Part shown: positions 7,137-15,669 of the stretch, piece by piece | Layout of the letters: every line of letters starts with the position of its first letter | Position numbering within the stretch: the stretch's first letter is position 1 | DNA from: an uncultured Muribaculaceae bacterium | Lineage (GTDB): Bacteria; Bacteroidota; Bacteroidia; Bacteroidales; Muribaculaceae | Length of the DNA stretch: 64,000 nt | Assembly (NCBI GenBank): GCA_910578395.1 | Contig: CAJTPZ010000006.1 | Location: forward strand, 1-64,000 | Direction: 5' to 3' | The notes under the pieces: model-generated | What the model was told of the DNA's origin: nothing | Databases searched by the model: none | What the model saw: the letters and a program-made list of their open reading frames with translations, nothing else | Program-made: the position numbers and the translations under genes

Positions 7137-8864
7137 ATGTCAAGCCGTGTAGTATTTTTCGTCGTTTTGTTTTTGTGGCCGCTTTCGTTTTCTGCGGCTG
7201 TCAATATTTCCATCGGAGAGGAAAATGAGATTTCTATTCCTGAAGAATATGCTTCAGAGAACTGGGCCGTATCGTGGTTTCTTGAGGATGGGACACTGGT
7301 TCCGGACGCTCTTTTGAGGGAGAACAGTCAGACTTCGGTTTCGGTGTTGTCTAATGTCGGTTATTTATACGGTATCTTTACAGATCAGGGTACCGGGAGA
7401 TCAATTCGCAGCAATGCAGTCTCGGCAGACCGGCTCCGCAGCACTGTTGCAAGGATCAGACTTGACGGAACTGGTACGGCTAAATCAATATCATTGATAA
7501 ACAATGGTGTGACTTTTACACCTGATTTTTCAGTGGAGATAGCCGGGATAGTTGCAGATGCCCCTAATGGGATTGCGACGGTGGTGCTTCCCCGTCTATC
7601 GGAACTTGTGGGTGAATATGACTTGAAAGTGAATTATCCGGAGCGGATCGGTGCGATGTATCTTGAGGATATTGGGATTTCGGAATTGGAAGTGGATGCG
7701 TCATGCCGCAATCTGGCCGAGTTGTCGCTTGGCGGTAATTCTCTTGGATTTAATGGTCTGACTGGAATATTACCTGATGATTGCAGGGTTGATTACGGAG
7801 AGCAGGCATTACTGCATATCCCGATTCTGTCGGATGGTATTACAGTGGATCTGTCGGCTCAGTCGGTGTCTGATCTTGAGGTGATGTGGTTTTCAGAGGA
7901 TGGAGAGCCGATAAAAGAGGAATGTTACCAGAAGAGGGGACTGTTGTATTCTTTTACTGATTTTAAGGGAAAGATGTGGTGTGAGTTGTCGTCGCAGTCG
8001 AAGGGACTTACCCTGAAAAGCAGGATGATTGATGTAGGATCGGATATGAGTGCTCTGTTTGCCGTATCGGTCGCAGGCGCAGCTGGTAATGCAGTGTTTT
8101 CAGTAACAGTGACTGAACGGACATCGATAGCAGTTGACAATGGAGAGGTGCAGGCGCTTGAACCGGGAGAAGAAACATGGCTGCGTGTGCCGGTGGTGTC
8201 AGGAACTGTAACAGTCAGTGTATCGTCGGGGAAATCGGTGTGCGGCCTGGATTTGTGTAACATAGGGGCACATACACTGGAAATATATGATGCGGCCGCA
8301 GGTTTGAGAAACCTGGCTGTTGGAGGAAATAATTTCACCCCTGCAACGGTACCAACCGGAATACCGCACGGATGTGTTGTCGACTGGGGATCTCAGGGGA
8401 TGCTGGATATATCGGGGCTTGCCGATAAACATGGGCGATGGATTGATTTTACCGGATTTACCGATATCGAGACTACATGGATTGATGGCTCAACCGGTGA
8501 ACGTTTAGTGTTATCGTCAGTACTGGAGCGTCCTTCGGGTCTGTTCACATTCAGTGAAGATGCAGGCAACAGTGTGCGGGCTGTGATAAAATCAGCTATA
8601 TATGAGGGCCTTGAGTGGAATACTTCGGTTGTGGAGTTCCCTAATTACAATAGTTCTTTGCCGTTTGTCACAGATGATGATTCAAAGCGATTTTACAGTA
8701 TCTCTGACGGTTATATAATTTCTAATAGCGGAAGCAGGCTACGGGTCTATACCGTAGACGGAATACTTAAACGTGAAATAGCCCCGATGGGGCGTAGCAG
8801 CCTTCCTTCGGGGCTATATGTAGTCATAGGCGATGGAGTGTCGGAGGTTGTGAGACTGCAATGA
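7137..8864 (+). CDS. secreted surface protein with duplicated module and type IX-like C-terminal domain
   Basis: The 575-residue protein has a signal peptide (cleavage near residue 21) and two similar modules. Module one has LAELSLGGNSL near residue 191 followed by GILPDDCRVDYGEQALLHI; module two has LRNLAVGGNNF near 389 followed by GIPHGCVVDWGSQGMLDI. Each LAELSLGG-type segment resembles a short leucine-rich-repeat edge. The last 60 residues (SGSRLRVYTVDG ... LPSGLYVVIGDG) look like a type IX secretion C-terminal sorting domain. The protein is probably exported to the cell surface; its function is unknown. It follows the porin by 111 bp and ends 6 bp before the convergent hslR, leaving no room for a separate terminator. 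Confidence 0.7.
   Translation: MSSRVVFFVVLFLWPLSFSAAVNISIGEENEISIPEEYASENWAVSWFLEDGTLVPDALLRENSQTSVSVLSNVGYLYGIFTDQGTGRSIRSNAVSADRLRSTVARIRLDGTGTAKSISLINNGVTFTPDFSVEIAGIVADAPNGIATVVLPRLSELVGEYDLKVNYPERIGAMYLEDIGISELEVDASCRNLAELSLGGNSLGFNGLTGILPDDCRVDYGEQALLHIPILSDGITVDLSAQSVSDLEVMWFSEDGEPIKEECYQKRGLLYSFTDFKGKMWCELSSQSKGLTLKSRMIDVGSDMSALFAVSVAGAAGNAVFSVTVTERTSIAVDNGEVQALEPGEETWLRVPVVSGTVTVSVSSGKSVCGLDLCNIGAHTLEIYDAAAGLRNLAVGGNNFTPATVPTGIPHGCVVDWGSQGMLDISGLADKHGRWIDFTGFTDIETTWIDGSTGERLVLSSVLERPSGLFTFSEDAGNSVRAVIKSAIYEGLEWNTSVVEFPNYNSSLPFVTDDDSKRFYSISDGYIISNSGSRLRVYTVDGILKREIAPMGRSSLPSGLYVVIGDGVSEVVRLQ
8778..8817 (-). terminator. candidate terminator of rplY-pth-hslR inside a convergent gene
   Basis: ATAGCCCCGA (8778-8787) and TCGGGGCTAT (8808-8817) form a 10-bp perfect stem about 55 bp past the hslR stop, read on the minus strand. 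It lies within the coding 3' end of the convergent secreted protein, because the two genes are only 6 bp apart. The uridine run after it is poor (TTTCACGTTT). Confidence 0.4.
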
Positions 8865-8870
8865 CAGTAT

Positions 8871-9326
8871 TCAGTCATCGAAGTCGAGATCCCAACCCAT
8901 TGATTCATCATCATATTCATATGGGAGAGTTCCGTCGATCATATCGGTAAACCGCGATAGTTCACGTCCTTCTTTTTTAGTGGGGCGTCCAAGCCCTTTA
9001 CGTCTGTCGATGAACCCGTTGATTTTGACTACATCAAGCAGATCGAGCTGACTCTGTGGCGTGACATTTTCCATGTAGTCGGGAACCAGTTTTGCTCCGA
9101 GCCGGTTTCCTGTCACAGCCTTGACTCTGAAAGACCATGTTACCGGTGGTTTTTTGACATGGACTATGTCGCCCGGCTTTATGGTTCTTGACGGTTTGGC
9201 GACAACAGCTGTCGCTGCGTCGGCACCGACTGTTACTCGTCCTTTTTTGCAATTGTCAGTCGCTATGGTGCGTGTTTTGAATACCCTCATGGCCCATAGC
9301 CATTTATCGACTCTTTCTTCTGCCAC
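8871..9326 (-). CDS. hslR: Hsp15-like S4-domain RNA-binding protein
   Basis: This 151-residue protein opens with an S4 RNA-binding domain (ERVDKWLWAMRVFKTRT, residues 4-20, through GDIVHVKK). It continues with a basic tail typical of Hsp15 (GLGRPTKKEGRELSRF). Hsp15 proteins bind stalled 50S subunits carrying nascent peptidyl-tRNA and help recycle them. The gene is third in rplY-pth-hslR, only 10 bp after pth, and pth also acts on peptidyl-tRNA, so the context fits ribosome rescue. Confidence 0.88.
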   Translation of the reverse strand: MAEERVDKWLWAMRVFKTRTIATDNCKKGRVTVGADAATAVVAKPSRTIKPGDIVHVKKPPVTWSFRVKAVTGNRLGAKLVPDYMENVTPQSQLDLLDVVKINGFIDRRKGLGRPTKKEGRELSRFTDMIDGTLPYEYDDESMGWDLDFDD

Positions 9327-9336
9327 GGCGGTCGGT

Positions 9337-9900
9337 CTATTTGTTGTTGAACTGGCACATGGCGTGGCTTATACCTGCCAGGCAGAAATCTTTTACAGCT
9401 TCTACAGCAGTTTCGATGCGGGAATCAAGGGTTTGCCGCTCTTCAAGAGAGAATGCTCCAAGCACGAAGTCGACCTGATGGCCACGACTGAAACTGTTGC
9501 CAATACCAAATCTTAGTCTGGGATAAGCGTCGCTGCCAAGCATTGCCGTGATATTTTTTAGTCCGTTGTGACCGGCATCGCTACCTTTTGATCTGATTCT
9601 AAGTGCACCGAATGGAAGCGCCAGATCGTCAACTACTACGAGTATATTTTCAATTTCAATACCTTCTTTTTCTTTCCAGTAACGCACGGCGTTACCGCTC
9701 AGATTCATGTAGGTATTTGGCTTCAGTAGCACAACTTGCTTGTTTTTTAGACGCATACGGGCAACATCGCCGTAACGGGCGGTTTCAAAAGTAATATTGG
9801 ATGCCCCGGCAAGGGCATCCAATATTCTAAAACCTATATTGTGGCGGGTGTCACGGTACTCAGTGCCGGGATTCCCAAGCCCCACAATCAGATATTTCAT
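9337..9900 (-). CDS. pth: peptidyl-tRNA hydrolase
   Basis: The start at 9900 gives a 187-residue protein of normal Pth length; the longer open frame running upstream overlaps rplY and is not needed. The N-terminus MKYLIVGLGNPG and the catalytic pair Asn10/His20 (TRHNIGF) are present, with the conserved VVVDDLALPFG segment and GHNGLKN further on. The enzyme cleaves the ester bond of peptidyl-tRNAs released from ribosomes. It lies 25 bp after rplY and 10 bp before hslR. Confidence 0.96.
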   Translation of the reverse strand: MKYLIVGLGNPGTEYRDTRHNIGFRILDALAGASNITFETARYGDVARMRLKNKQVVLLKPNTYMNLSGNAVRYWKEKEGIEIENILVVVDDLALPFGALRIRSKGSDAGHNGLKNITAMLGSDAYPRLRFGIGNSFSRGHQVDFVLGAFSLEERQTLDSRIETAVEAVKDFCLAGISHAMCQFNNK

Positions 9901-9925
9901 AGTTTCTGAAGTGTCGTTGGCGGGA

Positions 9926-10582
9926 TTACTTGCCGGCAGCGGCTGCAGCCTGTGCACCACGGGCGGCACGTGTGAGCTGAACAGCACATACAACGGCGTT
10001 CTTTGCATTGACAAGCTCAAGGCCCTCGAAGCTGAGTTCGCCAACCTGCATTGTCTTGCCGAGGCCGAGGCTGTCGACATTGATTACGAGACGCTCGGGA
10101 ACGTTGCTGTATATAGCACGTACTTTGAGCTTTTTCATTGTGAGCTGGAGCTTACCACCGGCTTTAACACCTTCGGCATGACCCTCGAGCTTAACAGGTA
10201 CCTCGATGATGACGGGCTTCTTGTCGCTTACTTCAAGGAAGTCCATGTGGAGGATTGTGTCTTTTACGGGGTGAAACTGGATTTCCTTGAGGATAGCCAT
10301 TTTCTTGGCACCGTTTACCTCGATTTCAACTGCGTAGATATCAGGAGAGTAAACGAGCTTGCGGACGTTGTCTACTGAAACAATCAGATCGGTTGAGATG
10401 ATTCCCTTGCCGTCGCCGATCTCAACGAGTTTTTCGCCTGCTTTGAGTTCGCCCTTGAAAGGAAGTTCAACTACTTCATTGCTGTTGAGTACAGCCGGAA
10501 TCATGCCTGCAGCACGAAGGTTCTTTGCTGCTTTCTTGCCGAGGTCGGTGCGAGGCTCAGCCTGAAGTTTAAATGTTTGCAT
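9926..10582 (-). CDS. rplY: 50S ribosomal protein L25/Ctc family
   Basis: From ATG 10582 the product is 217 residues (MQTFKLQAEPRTDLGKKAAK). It has an N-terminal L25 5S-rRNA-binding domain (about 1-95), a C-terminal Ctc/TL5 beta domain (about 100-190), and an Ala-rich tail. A start 10 codons upstream (10612) is open, but family N-termini begin at the inner Met. The gene leads rplY-pth-hslR, an order common in bacteria, and is driven by a near-perfect promoter at 10685-10716. Confidence 0.95.
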   Translation of the reverse strand: MQTFKLQAEPRTDLGKKAAKNLRAAGMIPAVLNSNEVVELPFKGELKAGEKLVEIGDGKGIISTDLIVSVDNVRKLVYSPDIYAVEIEVNGAKKMAILKEIQFHPVKDTILHMDFLEVSDKKPVIIEVPVKLEGHAEGVKAGGKLQLTMKKLKVRAIYSNVPERLVINVDSLGLGKTMQVGELSFEGLELVNAKNAVVCAVQLTRAARGAQAAAAAGK

Positions 10583-10684
10583 TTTGTTTTGTTGTTTTTT
10601 TGTGTTACTCAAAATTGAGAAGTTATGCTCCTTAATTTCCCATCACACGCTTGCGCTAAAGTGCGCGCGGGCTAAAAAGCGACG

Positions 10685-10716
10685 CAAAATTAATTTATTT
10701 CTTTGAAATGTGCAAA
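10685..10716 (-). promoter_or_regulatory. promoter of rplY-pth-hslR
   Basis: On the minus strand, TTTG (10716-10713) is followed by a 20-bp spacer and TAATTTTG (10692-10685). This matches the Bacteroidota -33/-7 consensus exactly and implies a leader of about 95 nt. Confidence 0.85.
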
Positions 10717-10776
10717 ATTGTGTTTGATGATGTTAGAAAATTGGTCATAAAGAACTTTTCAGGTCATGTGATTTGT

Positions 10777-10784
10777 TAAATTTG
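10777..10784 (+). promoter_or_regulatory. -7 element for the lipoprotein at 10813
   Basis: TAAATTTG is a full match to the -7 consensus 28 bp before the ATG. The -33 region is not well conserved (TTTC at 10757-10760). Confidence 0.5.
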
Positions 10785-10812
10785 TGGTATTGGATAGATA
10801 AAGATCGGTATA

Positions 10813-11424
10813 ATGATGAAAAAAGTTTTATATGCTATTATGTCACTGGTTATCGCTGTGACGGTGTATGGTTGCCGAAATGATCGTAAGGCGATTGAAA
10901 GCCGTCATGCGGTGTGTTTATATGGGGAATCGTTTACACCGGAGGATTCCATGTTGATTTCACGTTTCTTACCGGTGGAATTTCCTGCAGATGACAGCAT
11001 AAGGACAATGATCGTGCAGAGTGCGGTGTTTGATACTGTAGGTATATCGGAAATGAATAAAATATACGGATTTTATGTGAATGGCGGAACTATTGTCTTT
11101 ATGAATCCGACGTCACGCAACTGGCTGTTTTTCTGGCGAAAAATGTTGGGTTGCCATGATCTTTCGTCTACATATTATTCGGCTCAGGTAGAGGATGATC
11201 TCGAGAGTTGGTTTCTTGAGCTGGATGAGGTCGAGGAATTTACCGGTATGGAGCCGATGTTTGACTATCGGATTGCCTATTCCACAGGCCTGAGGCTTCA
11301 TGACTATTATTCTCAGACAGACAGCCTGAATGTAGATAATATGGTTGACTGGATATGTGGAACCTCTACTCAGGATATAATCAAGCGTGAATATAATGAG
11401 CGTCAGGACAATCTGATGGAGTAG
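10813..11424 (+). CDS. hypothetical lipoprotein
   Basis: The 203-residue protein has a basic N-terminus, a hydrophobic stretch and a lipobox ending VYGC at about residue 21, so it should be a lipid-anchored envelope protein. The mature part contains NGGTIVFMNPT, which reminds me of the N-terminal part of larger Bacteroidales lipoproteins of unknown role; a shortened member is possible. I do not recognise its function. It stands alone between the rplY operon and gapA. Confidence 0.7.
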   Translation: MMKKVLYAIMSLVIAVTVYGCRNDRKAIESRHAVCLYGESFTPEDSMLISRFLPVEFPADDSIRTMIVQSAVFDTVGISEMNKIYGFYVNGGTIVFMNPTSRNWLFFWRKMLGCHDLSSTYYSAQVEDDLESWFLELDEVEEFTGMEPMFDYRIAYSTGLRLHDYYSQTDSLNVDNMVDWICGTSTQDIIKREYNERQDNLME

Positions 11425-11499
11425 ACCACACAATGGCAGTTTTAAGAAAAAAAGTCATTATTTTTCTTTGAAGATGTATGTTGTTAAACATATTATTGC

Positions 11500-11507
11500 T
11501 AAATTTG
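11500..11507 (+). promoter_or_regulatory. -7 element of gapA
   Basis: TAAATTTG matches the -7 consensus 45 bp before the gapA start. The best -33 candidate (TTG at 11481-11483) has a short 16-bp spacer. Confidence 0.6.
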
Positions 11508-11552
11508 CGCCTGAATAAAAAGATGAACATAAATTTCTATTCATAACTAACT

Positions 11553-12560
11553 ATGACTAAAATCGGTATTAACGGATTCGGCCGTATCGGCCGTTTCGTC
11601 TTCCGTGCTTCGACCAAGCGCGACGACATCGAGGTGGTTGCTATCAACGACCTTCTTCCCGTGGATTACATGGCTTACATGCTCAAGTATGACACCATGC
11701 ACGGTCAGTTTGACGGAACTGTCGATTTCAACGTTGAGAAGAGTCTTCTTATCGTAAACGGCAAGGAGATCCGTGTAACAGCATGCAAGAACCCTGCAGA
11801 GATCGCATGGGGTGAGGTTGGTGCTGAGTATGTTGTTGAGTCAACCGGTCTTTTCCTCACAGAGGAGAAAGCTCAGGCTCACATCGAGGCAGGTGCCAAG
11901 TATGTAGTTATGTCTGCTCCTTCAAAGGATGCTACTCCTATGTTTGTTGTAGGTGTAAATGACAAGACCTATGCAGGTCAGAAGTTCGTTTCGAACGCAT
12001 CTTGCACCACCAACTGTCTTGCTCCTATCGCTAAGGTCCTCAATGATAAGTGGGGCATCACCGACGGTCTTATGACAACTGTTCACTCTACAACTGCGAC
12101 ACAGAAGACTGTAGACGGTCCCTCGATGAAGGACTGGCGCGGTGGCCGTGCTGCTTCTGGCAACATCATCCCCTCGTCGACCGGTGCTGCCAAGGCTGTA
12201 GGTAAAGTTATCCCCGAACTCAACGGTAAGCTTACCGGTATGTCAATGCGTGTCCCCACTCTTGACGTATCAGTGGTTGACCTCACTGTAAACCTTGCCA
12301 AGCCCGCAAGCTATGCAGAAATCTGCGCTGCAATGAAGGAGGCTTCAGAAGGCGAGCTCAAGGGTATTCTCGGCTATACTGAGGATGCAGTTGTATCGAG
12401 CGATTTCCTCGGTGACGCACGTACATCTATCTTCGACGCAAAGGCCGGTATCGCTCTGACTGACACTTTCGTTAAGGTTGTAAGCTGGTATGACAACGAG
12501 ATCGGTTACTCCAACAAGGTTCTCGACCTCATCGCAGTCATGAAGAAGTACAACGGCTAA
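11553..12560 (+). CDS. gapA: glyceraldehyde-3-phosphate dehydrogenase, type I
   Basis: The 335-residue protein has the NAD-binding start INGFGRIGRFVFR and the active-site segment SNASCTTNCLAP with the catalytic Cys near residue 151. It also has the conserved C-terminal WYDNEIGYSNKVLDL. It performs the reversible NAD-linked oxidation and phosphorylation of glyceraldehyde-3-phosphate in glycolysis. Codon choice is more biased than in its neighbours (many AAG, CTC, GAG), as expected of a highly expressed gene. It is monocistronic, with its own -7 element and terminator. Confidence 0.98.
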   Translation: MTKIGINGFGRIGRFVFRASTKRDDIEVVAINDLLPVDYMAYMLKYDTMHGQFDGTVDFNVEKSLLIVNGKEIRVTACKNPAEIAWGEVGAEYVVESTGLFLTEEKAQAHIEAGAKYVVMSAPSKDATPMFVVGVNDKTYAGQKFVSNASCTTNCLAPIAKVLNDKWGITDGLMTTVHSTTATQKTVDGPSMKDWRGGRAASGNIIPSSTGAAKAVGKVIPELNGKLTGMSMRVPTLDVSVVDLTVNLAKPASYAEICAAMKEASEGELKGILGYTEDAVVSSDFLGDARTSIFDAKAGIALTDTFVKVVSWYDNEIGYSNKVLDLIAVMKKYNG

Positions 12561-12587
12561 TAAAGTCAGACATACTTAATTATTGCG

Positions 12588-12631
12588 GCGGCTTTCCGGA
12601 AGAACCCGGAAAGCCGCTGTTCTTTTTTTTT
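12588..12631 (+). terminator. gapA terminator
   Basis: GCGGCTTTCCGG (12588-12599) pairs with CCGGAAAGCCGC (12606-12617), followed by TGTTCTTTTTTTTT. This is a strong intrinsic terminator. Confidence 0.95.
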
Positions 12632-12639
12632 GTAATATC

Positions 12640-13158
12640 CGGCTGAAAAGTTGTCGCGTTTAGATCTTCGGTCGTTTACCGATTCCATAACGGTTATGTC
12701 CGGAGGCTCAGTCATTTGTACTCCGTCTAAAATCCACAAGGGTGTGAACACGGAATTTCGGATCGAGATATTGTCGGGAATATCTTTTGGAGAATCTCCG
12801 TGGGTGTATGTCACTTCCGCCATGGCAGTCATTGCCTGAAGCAGATCTTGTGTGGCAGTTTCCTGAAGATGCTTTGCATCCATGACGTTGCGTGGACTGT
12901 TATAGTAGCTTGCCCTGATGACTCCAGCTCCCATGCTGATCCCTTCGTTTTCTCCTTTTACAGGCTTTTTGTTGATTTTTCAGTAAAAACTCGCCTTTGT
13001 AGTTGGGCTTCACGCTCTTCTTGCGGTCGCGTGCTTAGATTTTTGCTTTTCTGATCGGCTTCCCTTTATAGTTGGCCAGAGTACCGCGCAGCGTGTTCTG
13101 TGCAGTCACAGTAAGCATAGCTGCAAGGCGAGCAAGAGCGAGATGATTTTTTAATCAT
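12640..13158 (-). pseudogene. decayed CarboxypepD_reg plus TonB-plug protein
   Basis: Three reading-frame blocks on the minus strand join into one protein. The first block, from ATG 13158, gives a signal-peptide-like start but needs a shift at an A6 run. The second reads TLRGTLANYKGKPIRKAKI, then a TAA at 13037-13035, then VKPNYKGEFLL, a carboxypeptidase-regulatory-like beta domain. A one-base shift at an A-rich run joins INKKPVKGENEGISMGAG, and from 12934 comes a plug-like part (NVMDAKHLQETATQDLLQAM ... FTPLWILDGVQ). The coding signal fades near the gapA terminator, so the 3' end is also lost. The lesions are one nonsense and two frameshifts. A matching promoter still stands upstream. The 122-residue open frame at 12566-12934 is only a fragment of this gene. 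Confidence 0.75.
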
Positions 13159-13193
13159 AAAATGGAAGCATGTAGATATGTTTAAGGCTTTTG

Positions 13194-13225
13194 CAAATAT
13201 AGCGGCATATGTTTTTGAAATGCAA
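13194..13225 (-). promoter_or_regulatory. relic promoter of the pseudogene
   Basis: On the minus strand, TTG (13225-13223), a 21-bp gap and TATATTTG (13201-13194) fit the -33/-7 consensus, about 36 bp before the pseudogene ATG. Confidence 0.5.
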
Positions 13226-13329
13226 TATGGCCGACCTAAAAAACTGTAAATAATTTTCTTACGGTTATTGTCAGCTGCACTTGTATGATGAATTATAGTG
13301 CGGGATATGGAAAATACGTGGTTTTGGGG

Positions 13330-13337
13330 TAAATTTG
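13330..13337 (+). promoter_or_regulatory. -7 element of the ABC-F gene
   Basis: TAAATTTG is a full match 31 bp before the ATG at 13369. No clear -33 element is seen. Confidence 0.5.
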
Positions 13338-13368
13338 CATTTCCGAATTTTAATTTTTATTTCGACTG

Positions 13369-15333
13369 ATGATTTCCATTAACGATCTTTCTGTAGAATT
13401 CAGCGCAAAGTCGCTTTTCGACCATATCAATTATGTGATCAACCGCCGGGATAAAATTGCTCTTGTCGGCAAGAATGGCGCAGGAAAGTCCACAATGCTA
13501 AAGATCATAGCCGGGTTGCAGCAGCCGACTTCGGGATCGGTCGCTATTCCGCGTGACGTGACTGTGGGTTATCTGCCACAGCAGATGGAAATTTCGGATG
13601 TCCGCACAGTGAAGGAGGAGGTCGCTTCGGCTTTTGACCATGTTGCCGCATTGCGAGTCGAGCTTGAGGAGGTCACCAAGGAGGTGGAGTGTGCCACAGA
13701 CTATGAAGCGGATAGCTATGCCCGTCTGATTGACCGTTTCACGACCCTGACCGAACAGATGGCAATGCTTGAGAAGGAAAATGCCGATGCTGAAATAGAA
13801 AAGACACTGCTTGGTCTTGGTTTTAACCGTAAGGATTTCGAGCGTCCTACTTCGGAATTTTCAGGAGGCTGGCGTATGCGAGTCGAGCTTGCCAAAATAC
13901 TGCTGCGTCGCCCTGATGTACTGCTTCTCGATGAGCCGACTAATCATCTGGATATAGAATCGATACAGTGGCTTGAGAATTTTCTGGTGACAAAGGCCAA
14001 TGTTGTGGTGCTTGTAAGCCATGACCGTGCGTTTATCGATAATGTGACCACGCGCACGATAGAGATATCAATGGGGAAGATTTATGACTATAGTGTGAAT
14101 TATTCTCATTTTGTGGAGTTGCGCAAGGAACGCATCGAGCAACAGATGAGGGCGTATCAGAATCAGCAGAAGCAGATACAGGATACAGAAGATTTCATTG
14201 AGCGTTTTCGATATAAGGCAACGAAAGCGGTGCAGGTGCAGAGCCGCATGAAGCAGCTTGCCAAGATAGAGAGGATAGAGGTGGATGAGGTAGACACCTC
14301 ACATCTGAATCTTAAGTTTCCTCCGGCTCCACGTTCCGGTGATTTTCCGGTGATTGCCGACAATGTGGGTAAGGCATATGGAGAGCATCAGGTTTTTGAC
14401 GGTGCTACTTTCACATTGCGCCGAGGTGAGAAGGTGGCTTTTGTTGGCAAAAACGGAGAGGGTAAATCGACTCTTGTAAAGTGTATAATGGGGGAGATCC
14501 CATATACAGGACTGTTGAAGCTCGGACATAATGTTAAAATCGGGTATTTTGCGCAAAATCAGGCCCAGCTTCTTGATGGCGAGCGGAGTGTATTTGATAC
14601 GATCGATCGTGTGGCTGTCGGTGACATACGTACTAAAATACGCGATATCCTTGGCGCGTTTATGTTTGGAGGCGAGGCCTCGGACAAAAAGGTCAAGGTG
14701 CTTTCAGGAGGAGAAAAGACAAGACTTGCAATGATACGTCTGCTGCTTGAGCCTGTGAATCTGCTTATCCTGGACGAGCCGACAAATCACCTTGACATGA
14801 AAACCAAGGACATTCTGAAGCAGGCTATAAAGGACTTTAATGGAACTGTGATCGTGGTCAGTCACGACCGAGAGTTTCTCGATGGGCTTGTCGAGAAAGT
14901 TTATGAGTTTGGTGGCGGAAATGTAAGGGAATGCCTTGGCGGGATCTATGAGTTTCTTGAGAAGAAACGTCTGGCATCGTTGCAGGATCTTGAACGCACA
15001 CTGTCGCCGGAGAGGAGGGATAAGAAGGTCCAGGCAGCTGAGAGTCGGGAAACACTGCAAGATAACAGGGATGCTGTGCCGACACCACGCATGTCGTATG
15101 CGGAACAGAGAGAGCGGGAAAAGGCAAAAAAGCGTGCGGCTAAAAAAGTTGCCGAGGCCGAGGCCGAGGTGGCCCGTCTTGAAGCCGAGCAAAAGGCAAT
15201 AGAAGATAAAATAGCAGCCGGAGATTCATCGTCAGATGTGCTTGAGGCGCATTCTGCGGCTACCCGACGATTGGAAAACGCAATGAGCGTTTGGGAGCTT
15301 GCAGTAATGGAGCAGGAAGAACTTAATTCGTGA
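13369..15333 (+). CDS. ABC-F family ATPase (ribosome-associated)
   Basis: The 654-residue protein has two ABC domains and no membrane segments. Domain one has Walker A GKNGAGKST (near residue 36), signature FSGGW (164) and Walker B LLLDEPTNHLD (184-194). Domain two has GKNGEGKST (near 360), LSGGEKTRLA (444) and LILDEPTNHLD. A linker rich in charged residues lies between them, and a C-terminal coiled coil (about 560-650) follows. ABC-F proteins act on the ribosome in translation or antibiotic resistance. The C-terminal coil is like that of Uup/YdiF-type members, and nothing points to a resistance role. The gene ends 4 bp before a convergent small gene. Confidence 0.93.
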   Translation: MISINDLSVEFSAKSLFDHINYVINRRDKIALVGKNGAGKSTMLKIIAGLQQPTSGSVAIPRDVTVGYLPQQMEISDVRTVKEEVASAFDHVAALRVELEEVTKEVECATDYEADSYARLIDRFTTLTEQMAMLEKENADAEIEKTLLGLGFNRKDFERPTSEFSGGWRMRVELAKILLRRPDVLLLDEPTNHLDIESIQWLENFLVTKANVVVLVSHDRAFIDNVTTRTIEISMGKIYDYSVNYSHFVELRKERIEQQMRAYQNQQKQIQDTEDFIERFRYKATKAVQVQSRMKQLAKIERIEVDEVDTSHLNLKFPPAPRSGDFPVIADNVGKAYGEHQVFDGATFTLRRGEKVAFVGKNGEGKSTLVKCIMGEIPYTGLLKLGHNVKIGYFAQNQAQLLDGERSVFDTIDRVAVGDIRTKIRDILGAFMFGGEASDKKVKVLSGGEKTRLAMIRLLLEPVNLLILDEPTNHLDMKTKDILKQAIKDFNGTVIVVSHDREFLDGLVEKVYEFGGGNVRECLGGIYEFLEKKRLASLQDLERTLSPERRDKKVQAAESRETLQDNRDAVPTPRMSYAEQREREKAKKRAAKKVAEAEAEVARLEAEQKAIEDKIAAGDSSSDVLEAHSAATRRLENAMSVWELAVMEQEELNS

Positions 15334-15337
15334 TTTC

Positions 15338-15574
15338 TCAGGCGGAAATTATCAAGGAACGGGAAATATTCCATCCCTGAGTGAGGTTGCGCAGGGACAG
15401 CGTTACCATGCCGTGAAGTTGTTTTGTAGTGGATGCCACGGTGCTATAGAGTTCATGCATTGTTGTGATACCTGACAGATTCAGGGAAAGAATGTTTTTG
15501 CCCCGATAGATTATTTTTGCATAAACAGTGTCGGATGCGAGAAGGATGTGGGAGGAGTGAGTTGCAGTATTCAT
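15338..15574 (-). CDS. small conserved-looking protein of unknown function
   Basis: The 78-residue product (ending TQGWNISRSLIISA) has no signal peptide or membrane helix. The centre, VYAKIIYRGKNILSLNLSG, looks like a beta hairpin. I recall similar short proteins in Bacteroidales with an RN-x-x-x-GW tail, but cannot confirm homology here. It fits tightly against the convergent ABC-F gene and has its own upstream gap containing a near-match -7 element. Coding potential is moderate and no function can be given. Confidence 0.55.
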   Translation of the reverse strand: MNTATHSSHILLASDTVYAKIIYRGKNILSLNLSGITTMHELYSTVASTTKQLHGMVTLSLRNLTQGWNISRSLIISA

Positions 15575-15606
15575 GAGAAAGATTTTATTTACACTGCAAA
15601 AATGAG

Positions 15607-15639
15607 AAAAGCATGGGCCGATATACTTCCCATGCTTTT
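15607..15639 (-). terminator. terminator after the Crp/Fnr gene
   Basis: AAAAGCATGGG (15607-15617) pairs perfectly with CCCATGCTTTT (15629-15639), 31 bp past the regulator's stop on the minus strand, followed by TCTCATTTTT. It separates the regulator from the small gene at 15338. Confidence 0.75.
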
Positions 15640-15669
15640 AAAAAGAGGTTAAATTACCATTTATAAGGT

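Noticed and set aside
9797..10378. 193-residue plus-strand ORF opposite pth and rplY
   Set aside because: A shadow of the strongly biased rplY codons; both minus-strand genes are certain.
12566..12934. 122-residue minus-strand gene
   Set aside because: Its 5' partner domain lies in another frame and its 3' end runs into the gapA terminator; it is a fragment of the pseudogene 12640-13158.
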